NCBI GenBank assembly: GCA_903859155.1
Contig: CAIOLO010000076.1
Coordinates: 1-61,815 of the forward strand
Length of the DNA: 61,815 nt
Origin: an uncultured beta proteobacterium
GTDB lineage: Bacteria > Pseudomonadota > Gammaproteobacteria > Burkholderiales > SG8-39
Reading direction: 5' to 3'
The position numbers were made by a program, and so were the translations under genes. The notes under the pieces are model-generated. The model was not told where the DNA came from. It did not search any database and saw nothing but the letters and a program-made list of their open reading frames with translations. Every line of letters begins with the position of its first letter. Position 1 is the stretch's first letter. Positions 52,860 to 61,074 of this stretch are shown here, in pieces.

Positions 52860-53625
52860 GCTGAACGCGCTGCTTGCCGCCGCGCTCGCCATGACATGCC
52901 TTGCGCTGGTCGCGTGGGCGCTGAGTTTCGCCAGGCACAATACCGGCATCGTCGACAGCTTCTGGGGAATGTTCTTCCTGCTCGGCGCGAGCACCTATGC
53001 CGTGGCGTTGCCGGCTGCGGGGCCGCGCGCGGCACTGTTGCTGCTGCTGGTCGCCCTGTGGTCGCTGCGGCTGACTGCGCACATCACCGTGCGCAACTGG
53101 GGCGAGCCCGAGGACCGGCGCTACCAGGCGATTCGCGCGCGCAACCAGCCCGGCTACGCGTGGAAGAGCATTTATCTCGTATTCGGACTGCAGGCGGTGC
53201 TGGCGCTGGTCGTCGGCATGCCGCTCTTCGCGGGCCTGTCGTCTCCCGCCGCATTGAATCTGCTGGACGGCATCGGAGTACTGCTGTGGTGCCTGGGCTT
53301 CGGCTTCGAGGCGCTCGGCGACTGGCAGCTGTCGCGCTTCCTGGCCGACCCGGCCATGCGCGGCAAGGTGATGGACCGCGGCCTGTGGCGCTACACGCGC
53401 CATCCGAATTACTTCGGTGAAGCGCTGCTGTGGTGGGGATTTTTCTGCATCGCGGCGGCCGCGGGCGCCTGGTGGACGGTGTTTGCGCCGCTGTGCATGA
53501 GCTTCCTGCTGCTCAAGGTGTCCGGTGTGGCGCTGCTCGAGAAGGACATGGCCGAGCGCCGCCCCGCCTACCGCGAGTATGTGGCGCGCACCAATGCCTT
53601 CTTTCCGGGGATGCCACGCGCATGA
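52852..53625 (+). CDS. DUF1295 / steroid 5-alpha-reductase-fold membrane protein
   Basis: A 257-residue membrane protein with about seven hydrophobic segments. The C-terminal MDRGLWRYTRHPNYFGEALLWWGFF is the family signature, with VDSFWG near the N-terminus and VARTNAFFPGMP at the end. Homologues act on lipid or sterol-like double bonds in eukaryotes; bacterial DUF1295 proteins have unknown function but recur in light-regulated lipid clusters. ATG 52852 is chosen as the first in-frame ATG before the hydrophobic N-terminus. Confidence 0.88.
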   Translation: MLELNALLAAALAMTCLALVAWALSFARHNTGIVDSFWGMFFLLGASTYAVALPAAGPRAALLLLLVALWSLRLTAHITVRNWGEPEDRRYQAIRARNQPGYAWKSIYLVFGLQAVLALVVGMPLFAGLSSPAALNLLDGIGVLLWCLGFGFEALGDWQLSRFLADPAMRGKVMDRGLWRYTRHPNYFGEALLWWGFFCIAAAAGAWWTVFAPLCMSFLLLKVSGVALLEKDMAERRPAYREYVARTNAFFPGMPRA

Positions 53626-53650
53626 AGACCAGGCTATCCATGTTGCGGCC

Positions 53651-54181
53651 ATGACGCGGATCAAGCCCCTGCTGAGCGCTGCCGTGGCGCTGCTGCTCGC
53701 GGGCTGCCAATCGACCATGCCACCGCTGCCCACCGTAGCGTCGGTGGATCTCAAACGCTTCATGGGCGACTGGTATGTGATCGCCTCGATCCCGACCTTC
53801 ATCGAGAAAGGCGCGCACAACGCCATCGAGTCCTACCGGCTGGATGACGATGGCAGCATCGCCACCACCTTCACCTTCCGTGCCGGCGGTTTTGACGGCG
53901 AATCCAGGCGCTATACGCCCCGCGGGCGCGTTCTCGACCGCCAGTCGAACGCCTTGTGGGGCATGACCTTCATCTGGCCGATCGAGGCCGAATACCGCAT
54001 TGCCTTGCTGTCCGAGGACTACTCGCAGACCGTCATCGCCCGGACGCAACGCGATTACGTGTGGATCATGGCGCGCACGCCGACCATTGCCGAGGCCGAC
54101 TACCAGCGCCTGCTGCGCTTTGTCGGGGAGCTTGGCTACGACACGGGCAAAGTCATCAGGGTGCCGCAGCAATGGCCATGA
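53651..54181 (+). CDS. blc: Bacterial lipocalin (Blc-like lipoprotein)
   Basis: A 176-residue outer-membrane lipocalin: lipobox LLAGC (Cys about residue 17), then FMGDWYVIASIPTFIE with the lipocalin GxW motif, an RYTPRGRVLD strand region, and YVWIMARTPTIAEADYQRLL (second motif). Binds fatty acids or lysophospholipids and is thought to help membrane lipid turnover. It overlaps the desaturase by 4 bp. Confidence 0.93.
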   Translation: MTRIKPLLSAAVALLLAGCQSTMPPLPTVASVDLKRFMGDWYVIASIPTFIEKGAHNAIESYRLDDDGSIATTFTFRAGGFDGESRRYTPRGRVLDRQSNALWGMTFIWPIEAEYRIALLSEDYSQTVIARTQRDYVWIMARTPTIAEADYQRLLRFVGELGYDTGKVIRVPQQWP

Positions 54182-55134
54182 CCCGGGCAGGGGGCGTGCT
54201 GGCCAACATCGCAAGCTGGTTCGACAACCGTGCGGCGGTCGAGCTTGCGGCGGGCACCGCGCAGGACACGCGCAGCGTCGACTGGATGCGCGTCGTTCCA
54301 TTCCTGTTGCTGCATCTTGCCTGCGTGGCCGCATTCTGGACGGGCGCCAGCGCCATCGCGCTGTTCACGGCAGGCGGCCTGTACCTCGCGCGCATGTTCG
54401 CCATCACCGGCTTCTATCACCGCTACTTCTCGCACCGCGCCTTCCGCGCCTCGCGACCGGTACAGCTCGCCTTCGCGCTGCTGGCGGCCTCGTCGGCGCA
54501 ACGCGGCCCGCTATGGTGGGCCTCGCACCACCGTCACCACCACCTGCACGCCGACGACGACCAGGACGTGCATTCGCCGCATCGCCACGGCCTCCTGTGG
54601 GCGCATGCGGCGTGGTTCCTGTCGCGCAGCAATTTCGCCACGCGCGAAGAGCTGATCGGGGACTTCGCGCGTTATCCGGAGCTGCGCTTCCTCGACCGCT
54701 TCGACCTGGTTGCCCCGCTGGCGCTGGCGACGGCGCTGTATGCACTGGGCGAATGGCTGGCGGCCGCGCATCCGGCGCTGGGCGCGAACGGCCTGCAGTT
54801 GCTGACCTGGGGCTTCTGCATATCTACAGTGGTGCTCTACCACGCCACGTTTGCCGTCAATTCGCTGGCCCACAGCGTCGGCAAGCGCCGCTACGCAACC
54901 AGCGACCGCTCGCGCAACAACTGGTGGCTGGCCATCCTCACCCTGGGCGAAGGCTGGCACAACAACCACCACCATTACCCCGGTGCGGCCCGCCAGGGAT
55001 TCTTCTGGTGGGAGATCGACTTCGCTTACTACGGGCTGCGTCTGCTGGCGGCGCTGGGTCTTATCCGGGACCTGAGATCGGTGCCCGCGGCCATGCTGCA
55101 CGCCAGGGACGCTAACCAAGGAGCAAGCTTATGA
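54178..55134 (+). CDS. Acyl-CoA/acyl-lipid desaturase-like protein
   Basis: A 318-residue membrane di-iron desaturase with three histidine boxes: H81-RYFSH86, HHRHHH (117-122) and HNNHHHYPG in the C-terminal third. Introduces double bonds, commonly at position 9 of acyl chains. ATG 54178 overlaps the lipocalin stop (ATGA); ATG 54172 is equally possible. It could supply the unsaturated acyl chain used by the two methyltransferases of this cluster. Confidence 0.93.
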   Translation: MTRAGGVLANIASWFDNRAAVELAAGTAQDTRSVDWMRVVPFLLLHLACVAAFWTGASAIALFTAGGLYLARMFAITGFYHRYFSHRAFRASRPVQLAFALLAASSAQRGPLWWASHHRHHHLHADDDQDVHSPHRHGLLWAHAAWFLSRSNFATREELIGDFARYPELRFLDRFDLVAPLALATALYALGEWLAAAHPALGANGLQLLTWGFCISTVVLYHATFAVNSLAHSVGKRRYATSDRSRNNWWLAILTLGEGWHNNHHHYPGAARQGFFWWEIDFAYYGLRLLAALGLIRDLRSVPAAMLHARDANQGASL

Positions 55135-56423
55135 AGATCGCCGTCATCGGCGGCGGCATCGCCGGCAATGTCGCCGCCTATCACCTGGCGCGCGAGCACC
55201 AAATCACCGTGTTCGAAGCCGGCAGCCACGCCGGCGGCCACACCCATACCCACGCCATCGAACAGGCCGGGCGCGGTTATGCGGTGGACACAGGCTTCAT
55301 CGTGTTCAACGATTGGACCTACCCGAATTTCATCGCGCTGCTGGATGAACTGGGCGTCGCCTCGCAGCCCAGCGCCATGAGCTTCTCGGTGCGCGACGAG
55401 CGCTCGGGCATCGAGTACAACGGCACTTCGTTCAACAGTCTGTTCGCGCAACGCTCGAACCTGTTGCGTCCTTCGTTCTGGCGCATGCTGCGCGACATCG
55501 CCCGCTTCAACCGCGAAGCACCCGAATTGCTGAAGGAAAGCGCAGACGAGCTCAGCCTCGGCGAATACCTGGAGGCGAACCGCTATTCCGCGGAATTCGT
55601 CGAGCGCTATGTCATTCCCATGGGCGCGGCGATATGGTCGACCGATGCGCACAGCATGCGCGCTTTTCCGGCGCGGTTTTTTGTGCTTTTCTTTCACAAC
55701 CACGGCATGCTCTCAGTGGACAAGCGCCCGCAGTGGCGCGTCATATGCGGTGGCTCGGCGCGCTATGTGGAGAAACTCACCGCGCCGTTTCGCGATCGCA
55801 TCCGCCTCAACACGCCGGTGCAGTGGATCCGCCGCATGCCCGGGGGCGCGCTGGTGAAGACCGCCGCCGGCGAGGCCGAGCGCTTCGACGCGGTGTTCCT
55901 TGCCTGCCACAGCAATCAGGCGCTGGCCATGCTCGCCGATGCGAGTGCCGCCGAGCGCGAAGTGCTCGGGGCCATCCCTTATCAACAGAACGACGCGGTG
56001 CTGCATACCGATACGCGCCTGCTGCCGCGGCGGCGCCTGGCCTGGGCCGCGTGGAACTATCACGTGGTCGACGAGGCGAAAATCACCGGCAAGGCGCCCG
56101 GCGTGGCCCTCACCTACAACATGAACATCCTGCAGACGCTCGATGCCCCCGAGCCCTTTCTGGTGACGCTCAACCGCGGCGAAAGCATCGATCCGGCCAA
56201 GGTGATCAAGCGCATCAGCTACGAGCATCCTTTGTTCACCCCGGCGGCGGTCGCGGCGCAGGCGCGCCAGGCAGAGATCAACGGGCCGCTTGCCACCTAT
56301 TTCTGCGGCGCCTACTGGCGCAACGGTTTTCACGAGGACGGGGTTGTCAGCGCTCTCGCCGCGCTTGGCCATTTCAAGGAAAGGCAAAGCGATGCACAGC
56401 GCGCTCTACACCGGGCGGCTTAG
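55131..56423 (+). CDS. FAD-dependent amine-oxidase-like protein
   Basis: A 430-residue flavoprotein: dinucleotide-binding AVIGGGIAGNVAAYHLAR, GGHTHTHAIEQAGRGYAVDTGFIVFND, ERYVIPMGAAIWST, and the C-terminal CGAYWRNGFHEDGVVSALAALG. The family forms a conserved trio with DUF1365 and a CFA-family methyltransferase. Related proteins in Cereibacter have been linked to fatty-acid modification; I recall this without being able to check it. ATG 55131 overlaps the desaturase stop. Confidence 0.9.
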   Translation: MKIAVIGGGIAGNVAAYHLAREHQITVFEAGSHAGGHTHTHAIEQAGRGYAVDTGFIVFNDWTYPNFIALLDELGVASQPSAMSFSVRDERSGIEYNGTSFNSLFAQRSNLLRPSFWRMLRDIARFNREAPELLKESADELSLGEYLEANRYSAEFVERYVIPMGAAIWSTDAHSMRAFPARFFVLFFHNHGMLSVDKRPQWRVICGGSARYVEKLTAPFRDRIRLNTPVQWIRRMPGGALVKTAAGEAERFDAVFLACHSNQALAMLADASAAEREVLGAIPYQQNDAVLHTDTRLLPRRRLAWAAWNYHVVDEAKITGKAPGVALTYNMNILQTLDAPEPFLVTLNRGESIDPAKVIKRISYEHPLFTPAAVAAQARQAEINGPLATYFCGAYWRNGFHEDGVVSALAALGHFKERQSDAQRALHRAA

Positions 56424-57195
56424 GCACCGGCGCTTCCTGCCCCGGCCGCACCAGTTCAGCTATGCGCTTTTCATGTCGTACCTCGACCTTGCCGAACTCG
56501 ACCAGGTGTTTGGCGGACGCTGGTTGTGGTCGCATCGCCGTCCGGCGCTGGCGTGGCTGCGACGCTCCGATTATCTGGGCGACAGCGCGGTGCCGCTGGA
56601 TCAGGCGGTGCGCGACAAGGTCGAACAGGAAACCGGCCGGCGTCCGGCGGGACCGATTCGGCTGCTCACGCACCTGCGCTATTTCGGGCTTGCCTTCAAT
56701 CCGGTGAGCTTCTATTACTGCTTCGACGAATCCGGGGAGCACCTGCAGACCATCGTCGCCGAGATCACCAATACCCCCTGGAAAGAACGCCACGCCTACG
56801 TGCTGTCGCAGCCGGATGCCCTGGGCAACATGACTGGCGGCCGGCTGCATCGCCACCGCTTTGCCAAAAGCTTCCATGTTTCGCCGTTCATGGATATGGA
56901 CATGGAGTACGACTGGAGCTTCGGCGAACCGCGCGACTCGCTGGGCGTGCACATGTCAAACCTCAAGGACGGGCGCAAAGTGTTCGATGCGACGCTGACC
57001 CTGGCGCGCGAGCCGATCACCGGGGCGAGCCTGGCCAAGGTTCTGCTGTTGTTTCCCTTCATGACGCTCAAGGTCGTCGCCGCGATTTACTGGCAGGCGC
57101 TCAGGCTTTGGATCAAGCGCATGCCCTTTTATCCGCATCCGGCCAGGCCCCCGGACGCCCTTTCCGAAACCGTTGCACCAGGAGCGACACGATGA
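56392..57195 (+). CDS. DUF1365 family protein
   Basis: A 267-residue protein with DUF1365 hallmarks: ALYTGRLRHRRFLPRPHQFSYALFMSYLDL, RLLTHLRYFGLAFNPVSFYYCF, ITNTPWKERHAYVL, FHVSPFMDMDMEYDW. Function unknown; it always sits between the FAD protein and the methyltransferase. ATG 56392 lies 32 bp inside the previous gene. Confidence 0.93.
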   Translation: MHSALYTGRLRHRRFLPRPHQFSYALFMSYLDLAELDQVFGGRWLWSHRRPALAWLRRSDYLGDSAVPLDQAVRDKVEQETGRRPAGPIRLLTHLRYFGLAFNPVSFYYCFDESGEHLQTIVAEITNTPWKERHAYVLSQPDALGNMTGGRLHRHRFAKSFHVSPFMDMDMEYDWSFGEPRDSLGVHMSNLKDGRKVFDATLTLAREPITGASLAKVLLLFPFMTLKVVAAIYWQALRLWIKRMPFYPHPARPPDALSETVAPGATR

Positions 57196-58484
57196 ACGCC
57201 CAGACCATGAATTCCCCTACGATGCCTGCAGGTTCGCTGCGGCGCATTGCGCCCGCCGTCACGCCCAAACCCCATTTCCTGGATGGCTTGGCGGCGCGTG
57301 CGGTGCACACGCGCCTTGCGGCCATCGAACACGGCGAACTGGTGTTGCAGGAGGGCGAACGGCAAATGCGTTTTGGCCGCCGCTCCGCCACCTGCCCTTT
57401 GAGCGTGACCGTGCGGGTGCACGATGCACGCTTCTACAGCGACATGGCTTTCGGCGGCTCGATCGGCGCAGGCGAGGCCTATATGCAGGGCTGGTGGACG
57501 GTCGATGATCTCACGGCACTGGTGCGCATCCTGCTTTGCAACCGCAGCGTGCTCGATGGCATGGAAGGCGGGCTTGCACGCCTCACCGGACCGCTGCAAA
57601 AGGCGCTGCACTGGCTGAACCGCAACACGCGCGCGGGTTCGCAGCGCAACATCGCCGCGCACTACGACCTGGGCAACGATTTCTTCCGCCTGTTTCTCGA
57701 TCCGAGCATGATGTATTCGAGCGCGATCTTCGAGCGCCCCGACATGACGCTCGAACAGGCGCAGTTCGCCCGGCTGGAGCGCATCTGCCGCAAGCTGGAA
57801 CTCAAGGCCACCGACCACCTGGTGGAAATCGGCACCGGCTGGGGGGGCATGGCGATACACGCGGCCAGGCACTACGGTTGCCGCGTGACCAGCACCACCA
57901 TTTCGCGCGAGCAATACGATCTGGCGCGCGAGCGCATCGCGCAGGCGGGCCTGGCCGGGCGCATCACCGTGCTTCTGGAGGATTACCGCGACCTGTCCGG
58001 CCGCTACGACAAGCTGGTGTCCATCGAAATGATCGAAGCGGTGGGGCACCAGTTCTACGATGCCTATTTCGCCCAGTGCGCAAGGCTGCTCAAAGACGAC
58101 GGCCTGATGCTGCTGCAGGCGATCACCATCGCCGACCAGCGATACGAGCAGGCGCGCCGCTCGGTGGATTTCATCCAGCGCTACATTTTTCCGGGCAGCA
58201 CCATTCCGTCGGTGACGGCGATGCTCGATGCGGCGACGCGCTCGAGCGACCTGCGCCTTGTCGACATGCTGGACATCGGAGCACATTACGCCACCACGCT
58301 GCGGCTGTGGCGGGAGAACTTCGAGCGCGAGCAAGCGGCGGTGCGCGCGCTGGGCTACTCGGAGGCTTTCATGCGCATGTGGAAGTTTTATCTTTGCTAT
58401 TGCGAAGGCGGCTTCGCCGAGCGCGCCATCGGCGATGCGCAGATGCTGCTGGCCAAATCCGGCAACCGCGGCAAGCGCCGCTAG
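57192..58484 (+). CDS. CFA-synthase-family SAM methyltransferase (second copy in cluster)
   Basis: A 430-residue protein close to cyclopropane-fatty-acyl-phospholipid synthase: GSIGAGEAYMQGWWTVDDL, NIAAHYDLGNDFFRLFLD, MMYSSAIFERPDMTLEQAQ, VEIGTGWGGMAIHAARHYGC, SIEMIEAVGHQFYDAYF, then LLQAITIADQRYEQARRSVD and YIFPGSTIPS. Where I recall E. coli Cfa having LLHTIGS, with the bicarbonate-binding His266, this protein has LLQAITI, which hints at methyl transfer without ring closure. Overlaps DUF1365 by 4 bp and ends the cluster, 13 bp from a convergent gene. Confidence 0.92.
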   Translation: MNAQTMNSPTMPAGSLRRIAPAVTPKPHFLDGLAARAVHTRLAAIEHGELVLQEGERQMRFGRRSATCPLSVTVRVHDARFYSDMAFGGSIGAGEAYMQGWWTVDDLTALVRILLCNRSVLDGMEGGLARLTGPLQKALHWLNRNTRAGSQRNIAAHYDLGNDFFRLFLDPSMMYSSAIFERPDMTLEQAQFARLERICRKLELKATDHLVEIGTGWGGMAIHAARHYGCRVTSTTISREQYDLARERIAQAGLAGRITVLLEDYRDLSGRYDKLVSIEMIEAVGHQFYDAYFAQCARLLKDDGLMLLQAITIADQRYEQARRSVDFIQRYIFPGSTIPSVTAMLDAATRSSDLRLVDMLDIGAHYATTLRLWRENFEREQAAVRALGYSEAFMRMWKFYLCYCEGGFAERAIGDAQMLLAKSGNRGKRR

Positions 58485-58497
58485 GAATGGCCACCGT

Positions 58498-58824
58498 TCA
58501 GACCAGGTCGCGCCCGCCCAGCAGGTCGAGCGCGCCCTCGACGCGATGGCTGCGGAAGCCCTCGCGCGCGCGCAGCTTGCGCTGGGCGTCTTCGGGCAAA
58601 TCGGTAAATTGCAGCAGGCCCTTCTCGATCAGGGTGTAGATCAGGTCTTCGGTGACGCGCACGAAATCGAGATCGAGTGCGCTGAATGCCGCGGCGTTGC
58701 CGCCCTCGGCGAGAAATGCGGCGACATCCGGATGCCCGCTGCCCAGCTGCTCAGTGGCATCGACCGCCGCATCGCGCAGCAGCGCGATGATTTTTCCGTC
58801 GGCATCTCGGCGAACGTAGGGCAT
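58498..58824 (-). CDS. Conserved hypothetical protein
   Basis: A 108-residue protein with PYVRRDADGKIIALLRDA at the start and DFVRVTEDLIYTLIEKGLLQFTDLPEDAQRKLRAREGFR at its centre. Similar proteins are common in betaproteobacteria and usually annotated as hypothetical or tryptophan-synthase-beta-like; no function is known. It is co-oriented with the NYN gene. Confidence 0.75.
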   Translation of the reverse strand: MPYVRRDADGKIIALLRDAAVDATEQLGSGHPDVAAFLAEGGNAAAFSALDLDFVRVTEDLIYTLIEKGLLQFTDLPEDAQRKLRAREGFRSHRVEGALDLLGGRDLV

Positions 58825-58853
58825 GGTGCTATGCGGCCGGCGCCAGGGGCCGG

Positions 58854-59678
58854 CTACTCCTTGACCGCCTGGGCGAGCTGGACGATCTGCCCGCCGGATT
58901 TCTCGTCGCGCTCCAGGCGCAGCAGCTTTCTTTTTTCGGCCTCTTCAAGCAACTCCGAGAAGGCGCGAAAGCCGTAGTACGACTCGTTGAATCCGGGCTG
59001 GCGGCGCTTCAACGCCTGCTTCACCATCGAGCCCCACACTTTCTCGGCCTCGCCGCGCTCGGCGATCAGCGCCTCGACGGTCGAGAGCACCAGGTCGAGG
59101 GCTTCCTGCTGCTTGTCCTCGCCCGCGGTGGACGCATCCTTGGCCGGCGAGGTGGCGCGCTTCTCGGTGCGCTTTTTCACCGCACGGCGCTTGACTTCGT
59201 CCTCGCGCACCAGGTCATCGTAGAAAATGAACTCGTCGCAATTGGAGATGAGCAGGTCGGAAGAAGAGTTCTTCACCCCCACGCCGATCACCGTCTTGGC
59301 GTTCTCGCGCAGTTTGGACACCAGCGGCGAAAAATCCGAATCGCCGCTGATGATGACAAAGGTATCCACGTGGGCCTTGGTGTAGCACAGGTCCAGTGCA
59401 TCCACCACCATGCGGATGTCGGCCGAGTTCTTGCCCGACTGGCGCAGGTGGGGAATTTCGATCAGCTCGAAGCTGCCCGCGTGCATGTCGGTCTTGAACT
59501 CCTTGTAGCGCTCCCAGTCGCAGTAGGCCTTTTTCACCACGATCGAGCCTTTCAGCAGCAGGCGCTCGAGCACCTTGTCGATGTCGAATTTGGCGTATTT
59601 GGCATCGCGCACGCCCAGTGCGACATTCTCGAAGTCGCAGAACAGCGCCATGCTGCGGGTATCGGGCTGTGTGGCCAT
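58854..59678 (-). CDS. NYN-domain (PIN-like) protein with C-terminal LOTUS/OST-HTH-like domain
   Basis: A 274-residue predicted RNA-binding or nuclease protein. The NYN domain (residues 10-155) keeps acidic residues in LFCDFENVALG, NSADIRMVVDALDL and IISGDSDFSPL, as in PIN-like metal sites. A charged linker (KRRAVKKRTEKRATSPAKDAS) leads to a C-terminal OST-HTH/LOTUS-like domain (VLSTVEALIAERGEAEKVWGSMVKQALKRRQPGF). These combined proteins are widespread; RNA turnover is likely but unproven. Confidence 0.9.
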   Translation of the reverse strand: MATQPDTRSMALFCDFENVALGVRDAKYAKFDIDKVLERLLLKGSIVVKKAYCDWERYKEFKTDMHAGSFELIEIPHLRQSGKNSADIRMVVDALDLCYTKAHVDTFVIISGDSDFSPLVSKLRENAKTVIGVGVKNSSSDLLISNCDEFIFYDDLVREDEVKRRAVKKRTEKRATSPAKDASTAGEDKQQEALDLVLSTVEALIAERGEAEKVWGSMVKQALKRRQPGFNESYYGFRAFSELLEEAEKRKLLRLERDEKSGGQIVQLAQAVKE

Positions 59679-59814
59679 GGGTATTTCCGGTTAGCGGCAA
59701 TCGCCGATCCTAGCATGCCGGCGGCACCACAACGGCTGCGCCGCCCCTGGCGTTTCGCCACCGCGGCGATCTGCCTGCACGCTGCAACGCGACGAGTGCC
59801 GGATCGGACGGCGC

Positions 59815-60951
59815 TCAGACGATATTCAAATGCTCGATGCCCGCATTGGGATCGCGATCCTTGGAACCCTTGGACTGGAGCTTGATCATCAGGCGCAGGT
59901 CATTGACCGAGTCGGCGTTGCGCAGGCCGTCTTCGTAGGTGATCTTGCCTTCCTCGTACAGATCAAACAGGTGCTGGTCGAAAGTCTGCATGCCGAGCTC
60001 GCGCGACTTTTTCATGATCTCCTTGATCTCCTGCACCTGGCCCTTGAAGATCAGGTCGGCGATCAATGGCGAATTGAGCATGATCTCCACCGCGGCGGCG
60101 CGGCCCTTGCCCTCTTTCAGCGGCACCAGGCGCTGCGCCACCAGCGCCCTCAAATTCAAAGACAGGTCCATCAACAGCTGCTGGCGGCGCTCTTCGGGGA
60201 AGAAGTTGATCACCCGGTCGAGCGCCTGGTTGGCGCTGTTGGCATGCAGTGTCCCCAGGCACAGGTGACCGGTTTCGGCGAACGCGATGGCGTGCTCCAT
60301 GGTCTCTTTGGCGCGGATTTCGCCGATCAGGATCACATCGGGTGCCTGGCGCAGGGTGTTGTGCAGCGCATGCTCCCAGGACAGGGTATCCACGCCCACT
60401 TCGCGCTGGGTGATCAGACTGCTCTTGTGCGGGTGCACGTACTCGATCGGGTCTTCGATGGTGATGATGTGGCCGGCCTGGTTCTTGTTGCGGTGGTCGA
60501 TCATCGCCGCGAGCGAAGTCGACTTGCCCGAACCGGTGCCGCCCACCATGATCACCAGGCCGCGCTTGGTCATGATCACGTCCTTCAATACCGGCGGCAG
60601 GCCCATCTTGTCGAAATCGGGAATGGTGGTGGTGATGACGCGCATCACCAGCCCTATCACCCCCTGCTGCACGAAGGCGTTGCAGCGGAAGCGCCCGATG
60701 CCCGCCGGCGCGATGGCGAAGTTGCACTCCTTGCTCGCCTCGAACTCGGCCGCCTGCTTGTCGTTCATGATCGAGCGCGCCAGCTCGCTGGTGTGGGAGG
60801 CGCTTAGCACCTGGTTGGACATCGGCGTCATCTTGCCGTCGAGCTTCATCGCCGGCGGAAAACCGACCGTGATGAACAGGTCCGAACCCTTCTTTGCCAG
60901 CATTGCGCGCAGCAGGCTGTACATGAACTCCGTGGCTTGTCCGCGATCCAT
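59815..60951 (-). CDS. pilU: PilU, PilT-paralogue twitching-motility ATPase
   Basis: Hexameric retraction ATPase partner of PilT for type IV pili. The 378-residue protein has Walker A GGTGSGKST, the Asp box ITIEDPIEYVHPHK, Walker B LIGEIRAKETM and the His box ETGHLCLGTLHANSA. Its C-terminal tail (SKGSKDRDPNAGIEHLNIV) is the PilU-specific extension absent from PilT. ATG 60951 has CAGGAGG upstream. It follows pilT on the same strand, 123 bp away. Confidence 0.95.
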   Translation of the reverse strand: MDRGQATEFMYSLLRAMLAKKGSDLFITVGFPPAMKLDGKMTPMSNQVLSASHTSELARSIMNDKQAAEFEASKECNFAIAPAGIGRFRCNAFVQQGVIGLVMRVITTTIPDFDKMGLPPVLKDVIMTKRGLVIMVGGTGSGKSTSLAAMIDHRNKNQAGHIITIEDPIEYVHPHKSSLITQREVGVDTLSWEHALHNTLRQAPDVILIGEIRAKETMEHAIAFAETGHLCLGTLHANSANQALDRVINFFPEERRQQLLMDLSLNLRALVAQRLVPLKEGKGRAAAVEIMLNSPLIADLIFKGQVQEIKEIMKKSRELGMQTFDQHLFDLYEEGKITYEDGLRNADSVNDLRLMIKLQSKGSKDRDPNAGIEHLNIV

Positions 60952-61074
60952 CAAAAACCTCCTGGTAACTGACTAAACTGCATGCTCTGAATCACCGCTG
61001 CGGCACCCGGCGCGTCGGTCGCAGCGGCGGCTTTGCGCGCTGGCCGGCACCCGGATTTCGCGCGGGCACGAAAC

